Assembly: GCA_937888665.1 (NCBI GenBank)
Contig: CALBET010000797.1
Location: forward strand, 1-5,952
DNA: 5,952 bases
Direction of reading: 5' to 3'
Source: an uncultured Acidobacteriota bacterium
GTDB lineage: Bacteria > Acidobacteriota > Vicinamibacteria > Vicinamibacterales > UBA8438
The notes beneath the pieces are model-generated. The model was not told the origin of the DNA and did no database searches. It was given only the letters and a program-made list of their open reading frames with translations. A program made the position numbers and the translations under genes. The first letter of the stretch is position 1; the number at the start of each line of letters is the position of its first letter. This document shows positions 1 through 5,271 of the stretch, in pieces.

Positions 1-1
1 T

Positions 2-898
2 AACGAATATGGCCTGTTTCGCGTGACCGACGGAGAGTACATCGCCGGCGCGTCCGAAGCCGACGTCTACGAGGCGCTCGGTCTCGCCTTCGTGCCGCCT
101 GAGCTGCGCGAACATCGGGGCGAGATCGAGGCCGCGGCCAGCGGCAGCCTTCCGCGCCTGATCGAGCGGTCCGACCTCAGGGGCGACCTCCACAGCCACA
201 CCACCGCCACGGACGGCAAGGCGGACGTCGAAACCATGGCCACGGCGGCCCGCGACGCCGGTCTGGAGTACCTGGCGGTGACCGACCATAGCCAGGCGCT
301 GGCGATGGCGAACGGCCTCGACGAGCGGCGCGCGCTGGCGCACGCGAGGCACATCCGCGAGGTGAACGCGCGGCTGGAGGGCATCACGCTCCTGGCGGGT
401 ATCGAGTGCGACATCCGGGCGAACGGCACGCTGGACCTCGCCGATGACTGTCTGGCCGAACTCGACCTCGTTGTGGCGTCGGTCCACTCCGCGTTCGGAC
501 AGGACGAGCACCAGATGACCGACCGCCTCCTGCGGGCCATCGAGTCGCCGCGGGTCGACATCATCGGCCATCCCACCGGCCGCCTGCTACTGCGACGGGC
601 CCCCTACGCGCTCAACTTCGAACTGGTGCTCGACGCGGCGGCGCGGACCGGGGTGGCCCTGGAGATCAACTCGCAGATCCATCGGCTCGACCTGTCGGAC
701 AGCCACGCCCGACTGGCGCGGGAGCGCGGCGTCAAGCTTGTCATTTCAACCGACGCCCACGCTCCCACGGACTTCGATGGGTTGCGCTGGGGCGTGACCG
801 TGGCGCGCCGGGCGTGGGCTGTGCCCAGCGATGTCCTCAACACGCTCCCAGTCGATGCGTTTCGGGCATCACTCCGTCGCCATCGGGTCGACGTGTGA
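2..898 (+). CDS. polX: DNA polymerase/3'-5' exonuclease PolX, C-terminal part (5' end outside window)
   Basis: This is the C-terminal part of a bacterial family X DNA polymerase with a PHP domain. Such enzymes fill short gaps and trim 3' ends in DNA repair. The reading frame is open from base 2, the first complete codon, so the gene starts upstream. Its polymerase domain is mostly missing here. Numbering from that codon, residues 1-50 are the end of the polymerase region, including NEYGLFR, the YEALGL segment and PPELREHRGEIEAA. The PHP domain follows, and all its usual metal ligands are present: H64 and H66 (DLHSH), D71, H96 (TDHS), E135 (GIECD), H162 (SVHS), H190 (GHPTGR), and D251 and H253 (TDAH). 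The exonuclease centre therefore looks intact. The end, with ARRAW and VLNT, is typical of PolX. It is the only sizeable plus-strand gene and is followed by a small unknown gene. PolX versus a stand-alone PHP phosphoesterase is decided by the upstream PPELRE linker. Confidence 0.93.
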   Translation, partial: NEYGLFRVTDGEYIAGASEADVYEALGLAFVPPELREHRGEIEAAASGSLPRLIERSDLRGDLHSHTTATDGKADVETMATAARDAGLEYLAVTDHSQALAMANGLDERRALAHARHIREVNARLEGITLLAGIECDIRANGTLDLADDCLAELDLVVASVHSAFGQDEHQMTDRLLRAIESPRVDIIGHPTGRLLLRRAPYALNFELVLDAAARTGVALEINSQIHRLDLSDSHARLARERGVKLVISTDAHAPTDFDGLRWGVTVARRAWAVPSDVLNTLPVDAFRASLRRHRVDV

Positions 899-962
899 GA
901 CGTCCGGCTGGGCATGCCACCGGCGGTTCCGCGGGCCGACTGTCGTCGCCGCCGTGAACCGC

Positions 963-984
963 TGGGGACCCAACTGGGTCCTCA
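963..984 (+). other. Hairpin in the gap between polX and the small downstream gene
   Basis: A near-perfect inverted repeat lies in the 108-base gap. TGGGGACCC (963-971) pairs with GGGTCCTCA (976-984) across the 4-base loop AACT, giving nine pairs with one G-U. It begins 64 bases after the polX stop and ends 22 bases before the ATG at 1007. No T-run follows, so it does not qualify as a standard intrinsic terminator. It might protect the polX 3' end or shape the leader of the next gene. The function is unknown. Confidence 0.45.
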
Positions 985-1006
985 CCACGAACGGGAGACA
1001 TTGCGT

Positions 1007-1258
1007 ATGACCCCGGCCGAGATACGAGCGGAGATCAAGCGGTTGTATCACGAGACGACGCGCGCCACCGTGGAACGGGACCTCGGGCGAGCCGTCACCC
1101 TCTTGAAGGCACTCGAAGGCGAGGACGAGCGGCTCCGTGTTGCCGTCTACATGGACGGCCTGTCCCAAATGCGCTCGGAGTGGATTCTCGCGGCACGACG
1201 CACCGCCAAGAAGAAGACGGCATCCGTGCGAAAGGACCGCGGGAAGGCGTCGACCTAG
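1007..1258 (+). CDS. Small uncharacterised charged protein, 83 residues
   Basis: I do not recognise a named family. ATG at 1007 is chosen over an in-frame ATG at 914 because GGGAG (993-997) sits nine bases before it. The earlier start would add an arginine/proline-rich leader that looks like translated spacer. The protein is 83 residues, mostly helical in character. It opens with MTPAEIRAEIKRLYHETTRA, continues with an amphipathic stretch containing RAVTLLKALEGEDERLRVAVYMDGLSQMRSEW, split here by eye into two helices, and ends in a lysine/arginine-rich tail (RTAKKKTASVRKDRGK). There is no signal peptide or membrane segment. The basic tail could contact nucleic acid, but that is speculation. 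It follows polX on the same strand and may be co-transcribed. Its last four bases overlap the stop of the convergent minus-strand gene. Sensible codon use and a good ribosome binding site make a real gene likely. Confidence 0.72.
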   Translation: MTPAEIRAEIKRLYHETTRATVERDLGRAVTLLKALEGEDERLRVAVYMDGLSQMRSEWILAARRTAKKKTASVRKDRGKAST

Positions 1259-1998
1259 CGGCGCCGGGCCTGCCCCGTCAACAGGAACTTCCGGGCCGCC
1301 GCCCGCACCCCGTCGGAGACGTTGCGGTCCCGAGCGACCAGCTTCAAGTCGCGCTCGTTGAGACGGCTCACCAGCGGCATCGCAATCGCGATCGGCGTCT
1401 TCGGGTTACAGACCAGCGCGGACATCACCGGGTAGTGCTTGACCCACTGGCGACCGGTGCCAATGACTCGCAAGACCTCCTCCTGCACACTCGTCATGCG
1501 CGCGTAGGTTTCGATTTCGTTCACGTTCAACTTGGGACTCCCGAGTACGGCCACCGACACCACCTTGTTCGGATCCCGTACCAACACGGCCCGCTGCTCC
1601 CGACTCCCGCGAAGCGCGAGCTTGATCCGTTCGATGACCGGCAGCAAGGACAGGACCTGTGGACGCACCTCGGCCTTGTGCTCGTCGTCCGGTTCCTCAC
1701 CCAATTCGGGCAGTGGCGACGGCGCCCCGGCCGGCGCCGGATGAGGCGCCGGGCCGATGCCTCGCGCGCGAAAGGCCGTGCGCAGCTCCGGCGTCGCCTC
1801 CGCCCCGGCCAGCCATCCGGCCAGCGCCTCCGCGGGAATCGTGTCCAAGGTCTGCTCGGCGAGCTGCACCACACCCGGGTCCGGGTCCTCCAGCAGGCAG
1901 AGCAATAACTCAAGCTGATCGGCCACGGTCCCGCTCACGCCACCTCGTGCCGCGAACTCCCGCACCTCCAGCGGGATGCTCCCACGGCGAAACAACAT
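1255..1998 (-). CDS. Uncharacterised protein with HEAT/LRV-like helical repeats, 247 residues
   Basis: No named function is recognised. The protein has two parts. Residues 1-80 are helical (for example DQLELLLCLLEDPDPGVVQLAEQ). A proline/acidic linker at about 81-110 leads to a second helical region at 112-240. The second region has repeated short helices of HEAT or leucine-rich-variant type: VRDPNKVVSVAVLGSPKL, then VCNPKTPIAIAMPLVSRLNE, each followed by a second helix, and finally ARDRNVSDGVRAAARKFL. The repeated D/N-P-K turn is the visible signature. Such folds normally bind proteins. No catalytic motif, signal peptide or membrane helix is seen, so it is probably cytoplasmic. ATG at 1998 is preferred. 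An adjacent GTG at 2001 would add one residue, and the nearest GGAGG lies about 20 bases upstream, too far to decide. It is the last gene of the minus-strand run, 42 bases after the rodZ-like gene. Its TAG overlaps the stop of the convergent small gene. Confidence 0.82.
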   Translation of the reverse strand: MLFRRGSIPLEVREFAARGGVSGTVADQLELLLCLLEDPDPGVVQLAEQTLDTIPAEALAGWLAGAEATPELRTAFRARGIGPAPHPAPAGAPSPLPELGEEPDDEHKAEVRPQVLSLLPVIERIKLALRGSREQRAVLVRDPNKVVSVAVLGSPKLNVNEIETYARMTSVQEEVLRVIGTGRQWVKHYPVMSALVCNPKTPIAIAMPLVSRLNERDLKLVARDRNVSDGVRAAARKFLLTGQARRR

Positions 1999-2043
1999 CA
2001 CGAGCGCAGTAGACAGAGGACCTCCAGACGCGTGGACGGGCTG

Positions 2044-2883
2044 CTAGGGCGTGATGAAGCTACGATAGTTCTGGGGGGTAATGGTGGCGGTCACCACCTC
2101 TCCGAAATCGCCAAGGCTGCGGCCATCGCGATCGTTGATCGCAAATCCGAAGGCGCCCGCGTCACCGATGTTGAGGATGATCTCCTTCTCGGCCTGGTAG
2201 GAGGCGCTCTCGCCCGCGCGCATGACGCGTGAAAACACCACGTCGCCATCAATCGTCAATGACACCCAGCACTCGTCGCGCGGACTCAAGACCAGCGCGA
2301 GCGGGGCATCAGTCGCGAGCGCTGGCGGGGCCGGCGCTGGACGTATTGGCGGCGCGGCCCGTGGCGGCGGGGCCGGCGCTGGACGTATCGGGGGCGCGGC
2401 ACGTGACGGCTGGGCCGACGTGTCAACGACCACAGCCGGCGGCTCGGCCGCGTCCTCCGGCACGCCGACGTCCCGGGTGACGAAAAACAAGAGCAGGGCC
2501 ACCGGCAACCCGACGAGAATCAGCTTCAGCACTGTCCCGGCCATGCGTTGCTGGCTCTGAAACAGATCGTGCTCCTGCGAGTGGGCGTCGGCCGGCGCCG
2601 ACTCGGCGGCCAGCGCCTCGTCCACCTCGACCATGAACTCCCGCATCGTTTCCTCGGGATCCAGCCCCACCTCCGTGGCATACGACCGTACGAAGGCCCG
2701 TGTGAAGATTCCACCCGGCAAGCTCGAGACGTCGGTCTGCTCCAGCGCCTCCAACGCGCTCACCGAGATCTTCGTGGTGGCGGCAATCTCGCGAAGCGTG
2801 GCCTGGCGCCCCTCTCGGGCCGCTCGGAGACGCGCGCCGACGCTACCGGCCGACCTGGGTTTCTCGTCACTCTCGGTGGACAT
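2044..2883 (-). CDS. RodZ-like membrane protein: N-terminal HTH, one TM helix, C-terminal DUF4115
   Basis: The 279-residue protein has the architecture of RodZ, which links the MreB cytoskeleton to the membrane in rod-shaped cells. A helix-turn-helix of the HTH_25 type spans about 14-83 (VGARLRAAREGRQATLREIA, then LEALEQ and LPGGIFTRAFVRSYA). One transmembrane helix covers about 117-135 (VLKLILVGLPVALLLFFV). A periplasmic proline/alanine-rich linker spans about 140-195. A DUF4115 domain occupies 196-279, with the diagnostic ECWVSLTIDGDVV, RAGE and GDAGAFGFAIND motifs. ATG at 2883 is chosen because GAGAAG lies just before it and the HTH follows shortly after. ATGs at 2895 and 2934 lack a visible ribosome binding site. 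The gene overlaps the end of the ThiE/TenI-like gene by 17 bases, implying translational coupling. The linker holds a perfect 13-residue tandem repeat. No mreB is in the window, so a role in cell shape is inferred from the family; a membrane-bound regulator is the alternative. Confidence 0.85.
   Translation of the reverse strand: MSTESDEKPRSAGSVGARLRAAREGRQATLREIAATTKISVSALEALEQTDVSSLPGGIFTRAFVRSYATEVGLDPEETMREFMVEVDEALAAESAPADAHSQEHDLFQSQQRMAGTVLKLILVGLPVALLLFFVTRDVGVPEDAAEPPAVVVDTSAQPSRAAPPIRPAPAPPPRAAPPIRPAPAPPALATDAPLALVLSPRDECWVSLTIDGDVVFSRVMRAGESASYQAEKEIILNIGDAGAFGFAINDRDGRSLGDFGEVVTATITPQNYRSFITP
2324..2407. repeat. Two tandem 42-bp copies in the linker of the rodZ-like gene
   Basis: Bases 2324-2365 and 2366-2407 are direct tandem copies that match at 38 of 42 positions by hand alignment; the differences are at 2347, 2350, 2359 and 2364 of the first copy. 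The period is 14 codons. In the protein this gives RAAPPIRPAPAPP twice (residues 161-173 and 175-187), followed by P or A. Most of the base differences are silent. It looks like an in-frame duplication that lengthened the periplasmic linker. Confidence 0.9.
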
Positions 2884-3556
2884 GGCTTCTCGCATATGAC
2901 TGGCGGATCGCGCCGACGACGCGCCGGAGCCCATCAGTACCGCCTTCGGGAGCAGACTCGCCGAAGAGATCGATAGCGGCTACGCCGGCCGCCCCCGCGC
3001 GAAACACTTCCACGGTGTTATCGACCGTTACGCCGCCGATCGCTAGCATGGGCACCCCGACCGCCCGAACCGCCGCCGCAAGCGAATCAACCCCCTGAGG
3101 CGCGAGGCCAGGTTTCGACCGTGATCGGTACACGGTGCCGAACGTCAGGTAGTCCACCCCGCCGGCCGAGTCGACTGCCGCCGCCTCGGTCGCCCCATGC
3201 ACCGACCGACCCAGGAGAAACCCGGGTGGGGTATGTGGCCGCAACGTCGGGGCCGGCACCGACCCTCCGCGCAGATGGACCCCCGCCGCGCCAGCCGCCA
3301 GCGCGATGTCCAGCCTGTCATTGACCAGCACGGCCGTGGTTGACCCGTCGGCGAGCCCCACGCAGCGACGAACCAGGGCGAAGAGATCCGCGTCCGCCAG
3401 ATCCGGCTCTCTGACCTGAATGAGATCCACGCCGGCCGCCACGGCAGCCGCCACGAGGTCGAGCAGTCCCGTCACGCTGGGGGTCGACGCGACGAGGCGG
3501 CCGCGATTCGTGACGAGCGACAGAATCGGGCGACGACTCAGCGGTCCTCGGTGCAC
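2867..3556 (-). CDS. Thiamine phosphate synthase / TenI family protein, 229 residues
   Basis: This is a TIM-barrel protein of the ThiE/TenI superfamily. ThiE joins HMP-pyrophosphate to thiazole phosphate; TenI isomerises the thiazole. Landmarks in order are ILSLVTN (11-17), LIQVRE (45-50), LVNDRLDIA (77-85), GVHLRGGSVP (92-101), GRSVH (116-120), DYLTFGTVY (135-143), SKPG (147-150), AIGG (172-175) and AGAAGVAAI (187-195). Family length is about 200-225. GTG at 3556 is chosen because the barrel begins just after it and GAGG (3567-3570) lies ten bases upstream. The frame stays open to 3799, but that extension only re-reads the upstream membrane-protein gene. The usual ThiE lysine after VRE is proline (P51), and the ThiE GQED aspartate is S99. 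Several motifs resemble TenI more than ThiE, so I leave the symbol empty. It overlaps both neighbours, suggesting coupled translation. No other thiamine gene and no TPP riboswitch is in the window. Confidence 0.85.
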   Translation of the reverse strand: MHRGPLSRRPILSLVTNRGRLVASTPSVTGLLDLVAAAVAAGVDLIQVREPDLADADLFALVRRCVGLADGSTTAVLVNDRLDIALAAGAAGVHLRGGSVPAPTLRPHTPPGFLLGRSVHGATEAAAVDSAGGVDYLTFGTVYRSRSKPGLAPQGVDSLAAAVRAVGVPMLAIGGVTVDNTVEVFRAGAAGVAAIDLFGESAPEGGTDGLRRVVGAIRQSYARSHVHRE

Positions 3557-3870
3557 GACCGGGTGTCCTCGCTCAGTGCCGACACGGACGCGACCCGTTC
3601 GGGGCGTGCGGCCCCCGTCCCATGCAACCTCAACCCCCGCACCCCCGCACGCAACCACGCCAACAATTCCCAGGCTCCGGCGCCCAGGTTCACCGCCCCG
3701 ACCCCGGACACGGCACCCCGTACGACCGCCAGCTGCACGACCCCGCCCAGCAGTGGCAACGTGTCCACCAGCAGGTTCCGCTCCCAGAAGATGGACCACG
3801 GCGCAATCAACAGCACCACACCTGTCTCAAGCAAGTAGACGATCAGCAGCGTCCGGCCCAGGCGATGAAT
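3538..3870 (-). CDS. Small two-helix membrane protein of unknown function, probable ATT start
   Basis: The family is not recognised. The 110-residue product has two hydrophobic helices. The first is at about 4-24 (LGRTLLIVYLLETGVVLLIA), followed by the aromatic motif PWSIFWERN. The second is at about 52-73 (GAVSGVGAVNLGAGAWELLA). The last 35 residues are hydrophilic and overlap the start of the next gene. The first methionine-type codon, TTG at 3834, would cut through helix 1 and has no ribosome binding site. The frame is open back to a TGA at 3895-3897. A strong GAGGAG at 3877-3882 lies six bases before the in-frame ATT at 3870, so ATT is the best start. CTG at 3861 is second choice. The TPR gene's TGA (3872-3874) lies between this ribosome binding site and the ATT. 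The gene overlaps the ThiE/TenI-like gene by 19 bases. A sequence error turning ATG into ATT is possible. Confidence 0.68.
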   Translation of the reverse strand: MHRLGRTLLIVYLLETGVVLLIAPWSIFWERNLLVDTLPLLGGVVQLAVVRGAVSGVGAVNLGAGAWELLAWLRAGVRGLRLHGTGAARPERVASVSALSEDTRSCTEDR

Positions 3871-3871
3871 C

Positions 3872-4195
3872 TCACTCTCCTCGCAAAGTCGTGGTCAACC
3901 GGGCAACACGCTGCCCGACGTCCCGATAGGCACCGGCTGTCCCCTGTAACTCCAGGAACACCGCGAGCGCGCGAGCCGGCTCGTCCCTCGTGTCGAGCGT
4001 TGTCCCCAGATGATAGAGCAGCGCCCATCCCTCGTCCGGCGTCGGCGCCGTCACCGCAGCCGCGCGTTCGAACCACTCGATCGCATCGGCGACATTGCCC
4101 TCGTCTAGATAGATCCGCGCCAGGAGCGCCGCGGCCGGAAAACGGTATCGCGCGGAGTCAGAGGCCGCCACGTTCTCCTGTTGCTCGTCCGCCAC
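3872..4195 (-). CDS. Short protein with two tetratricopeptide-like repeats, 107 residues
   Basis: A small, probably cytoplasmic helical protein. Residues 20-50 (AALLARIYLDEGNVADAIEW, then FERAAAV) and 56-87 (GWALLYHLGTTLDTRDEPAR, then ALAVFLELQ) match the TPR pattern, with small residues and A-I/L-x-x-F in the second helix. A final helix covers about 88-104. TPRs mediate protein-protein contacts; no enzyme motif is seen. GTG at 4195 is chosen because GGAG (4204-4207) lies eight bases upstream, and an in-frame TGA at 4238-4240 limits any extension to 14 codons. Two TPRs is short for a stand-alone protein. The sequence looks like the C-terminal module of larger TPR proteins, so it may be a trimmed relic or a small adaptor. 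It lies 29 bases after rnhB. Its stop codon is followed within two bases by the start of the membrane-protein gene, suggesting coupling and perhaps a joint role. Confidence 0.78.
   Translation of the reverse strand: MADEQQENVAASDSARYRFPAAALLARIYLDEGNVADAIEWFERAAAVTAPTPDEGWALLYHLGTTLDTRDEPARALAVFLELQGTAGAYRDVGQRVARLTTTLRGE
3877..3882 (-). promoter_or_regulatory. Ribosome binding site that decides the ATT start of the small membrane protein
   Basis: Read on the minus strand, GAGGAG is followed by AGTGAG and then ATT. It is one of the best Shine-Dalgarno matches in the window. It lies inside the last codons of the TPR gene and is correctly spaced only for the ATT at 3870. CTG at 3861 is 15 bases away and TTG at 3834 is 42 bases away. 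An overlapping out-of-frame GTG at 3875 is one base away and reads only ten codons. Confidence 0.7.
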
Positions 4196-4224
4196 GTTCG
4201 CGTCTCCATGATCACCGCCACGAG

Positions 4225-4875
4225 TCAGCCGATGGTATCAAACAAGCACGAGGGCCGAAACGAGCGCCGGTGTGCCGGTGAGTAGCCATGCCTGGCCAAC
4301 GCGGCCAGGTGCTCCGCGGTGCCGTATCCCTTGTGCCGATCGAACCCGTAACGGGGATCCACCTGATGCAGGTCGATCATGAGACGGTCACGGAACACCT
4401 TCGCCACAATGGATGCGGCCGCGATGCCGGCACATCGACGATCGCCGCCGACAATACCGCGCTGAGGGATGAACAGCTGGGGAATGCGGAAGGCGTCAAC
4501 CAAGACGAAATCCGGTAGGGGCGACAACCCGGTGACCGCGGCTCGCATCGCCGCGAGCGAGGCGTGATGAATGTTCAGGCGATTGATCGCCTCCGTCTCG
4601 CCAACACCTATCGACCAGGACAGGCAGGCCCCGAGAATCTCATCGTAGAGCCGGTCGCGCGCGACTGCGCTCAGGAGTTTCGAATCGCGCAGGCCCACGA
4701 GACGATCTCGTGGTGGAAGCACGACCGCCGCCGCCACGACCGGACCGGCCAGAGACCCGCGGCCGACCTCGTCGACACCAGCGACCCGGGCGAATCCAAG
4801 CCGACGCAACTCGTTCTCGAGCGTCCGGCGCGCCGACCTTCGGCTCGACCGTGACGAGCGAGCCCCGGCGCTCAC
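4225..4875 (-). CDS. rnhB: Ribonuclease HII
   Basis: RNase HII cuts the RNA strand of RNA-DNA hybrids and removes single ribonucleotides left in DNA. The 216-residue length and motifs fit the family. The acidic active site is complete: D35 and E36 in AGVDEVGRGSLAGPVVAAAV, D127 in VLVDAF, and D145 in GGD. Also present are LRDSKLL (62-68), IAAASIVAKVFRD (151-163), YGFDRHKGYGTAEHL and the terminal HRRSFRP. The KGD usually carrying the fourth acidic residue reads GGD here, a minor departure. The N-terminus has a short basic, serine-rich extension (residues 1-17), so a later start cannot be excluded. The GTG at 4875 forms a GTGA overlap with the rplS stop, the expected coupling in this cluster. 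Placement after trmD and rplS is the widespread bacterial order. Confidence 0.96.
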   Translation of the reverse strand: MSAGARSSRSSRRSARRTLENELRRLGFARVAGVDEVGRGSLAGPVVAAAVVLPPRDRLVGLRDSKLLSAVARDRLYDEILGACLSWSIGVGETEAINRLNIHHASLAAMRAAVTGLSPLPDFVLVDAFRIPQLFIPQRGIVGGDRRCAGIAAASIVAKVFRDRLMIDLHQVDPRYGFDRHKGYGTAEHLAALARHGYSPAHRRSFRPSCLFDTIG

Positions 4876-5225
4876 ACCGCGGTCGGACGACGCTTCTCGC
4901 GGAGCCTGGCCGCCCGCCCGCGCAGCTTGCGGAGGAAATACAGTTTGGCGCGCCGCACCCGCGCCGCACGACCGATCTCGATCTTGGCGATCGACGGTGA
5001 ATGCAACGGGAAAATCCGCTCCACACCCTGGCCGAACGACACCTTCCGAACGGTGATCGTACTCCGGGCGCCCGCGTGCTTGAGCCCGATCACGACGCCT
5101 TCGAAGACCTGGATCCGTTCTTTCTCACCTTCACGAATCTTCGCGTGGACGCGCACCGTCAGCCCCGGCCGGATGTCGGGACGTTCCTGCAGCTGAGTCT
5201 GCTCTATGGTTTGAATCGCACTCAT
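4872..5225 (-). CDS. rplS: 50S ribosomal protein L19
   Basis: L19 lies at the interface of the large and small ribosomal subunits. The 117-residue product matches the family length. It shows the family pattern MSAIQTIEQTQL, IRPGLTVRVHAKI (18-30), EGEKERIQVFEGVVI (32-46), ARSTITVRKVSFGQGVERIF (53-72), PLHSPSIAKIEI (73-84) and the basic C-terminal AKLYFLRKLRGRAARL. ATG at 5225 gives the standard N-terminus. The frame is open to 5585, but that extension only re-reads trmD. The ribosome binding site is weak: AGGTGA lies 14 bases upstream and could also serve an in-frame GTG at 5237, adding four residues. It starts 46 bases after trmD and overlaps rnhB by four bases. Confidence 0.97.
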   Translation of the reverse strand: MSAIQTIEQTQLQERPDIRPGLTVRVHAKIREGEKERIQVFEGVVIGLKHAGARSTITVRKVSFGQGVERIFPLHSPSIAKIEIGRAARVRRAKLYFLRKLRGRAARLREKRRPTAV

Positions 5226-5271
5226 GGTTGTCACTTCGGTCACCTGTGTCGCTCCCGTATCAGACACGAAC

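Noticed and set aside
1180..1908. Long plus-strand open frame of 242 codons opposite the repeat-protein gene
   Set aside because: It is antisense to a gene with a coherent protein. Its product is rich in H, R, Q and G with no motif, as expected from a GC-rich shadow frame.
3557..3799. N-terminal extension of the ThiE/TenI-like frame up to 3799
   Set aside because: It is glycine/arginine-rich, has no family match, and lies over the membrane-protein gene in another frame. A GTG with a ribosome binding site at 3556 fits the barrel start.
3420..4281. Long plus-strand open frames (3420-3929 and 3622-4281)
   Set aside because: They are proline/arginine/histidine-rich and antisense to the ThiE/TenI-like, membrane and TPR genes. 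No ribosome binding site or domain supports them.
5226..5271. Possible hairpin or leader control element between trmD and rplS
   Set aside because: Only a 5-bp GTGTC/GACAC pairing with a 12-base loop is visible, which is too weak to call.
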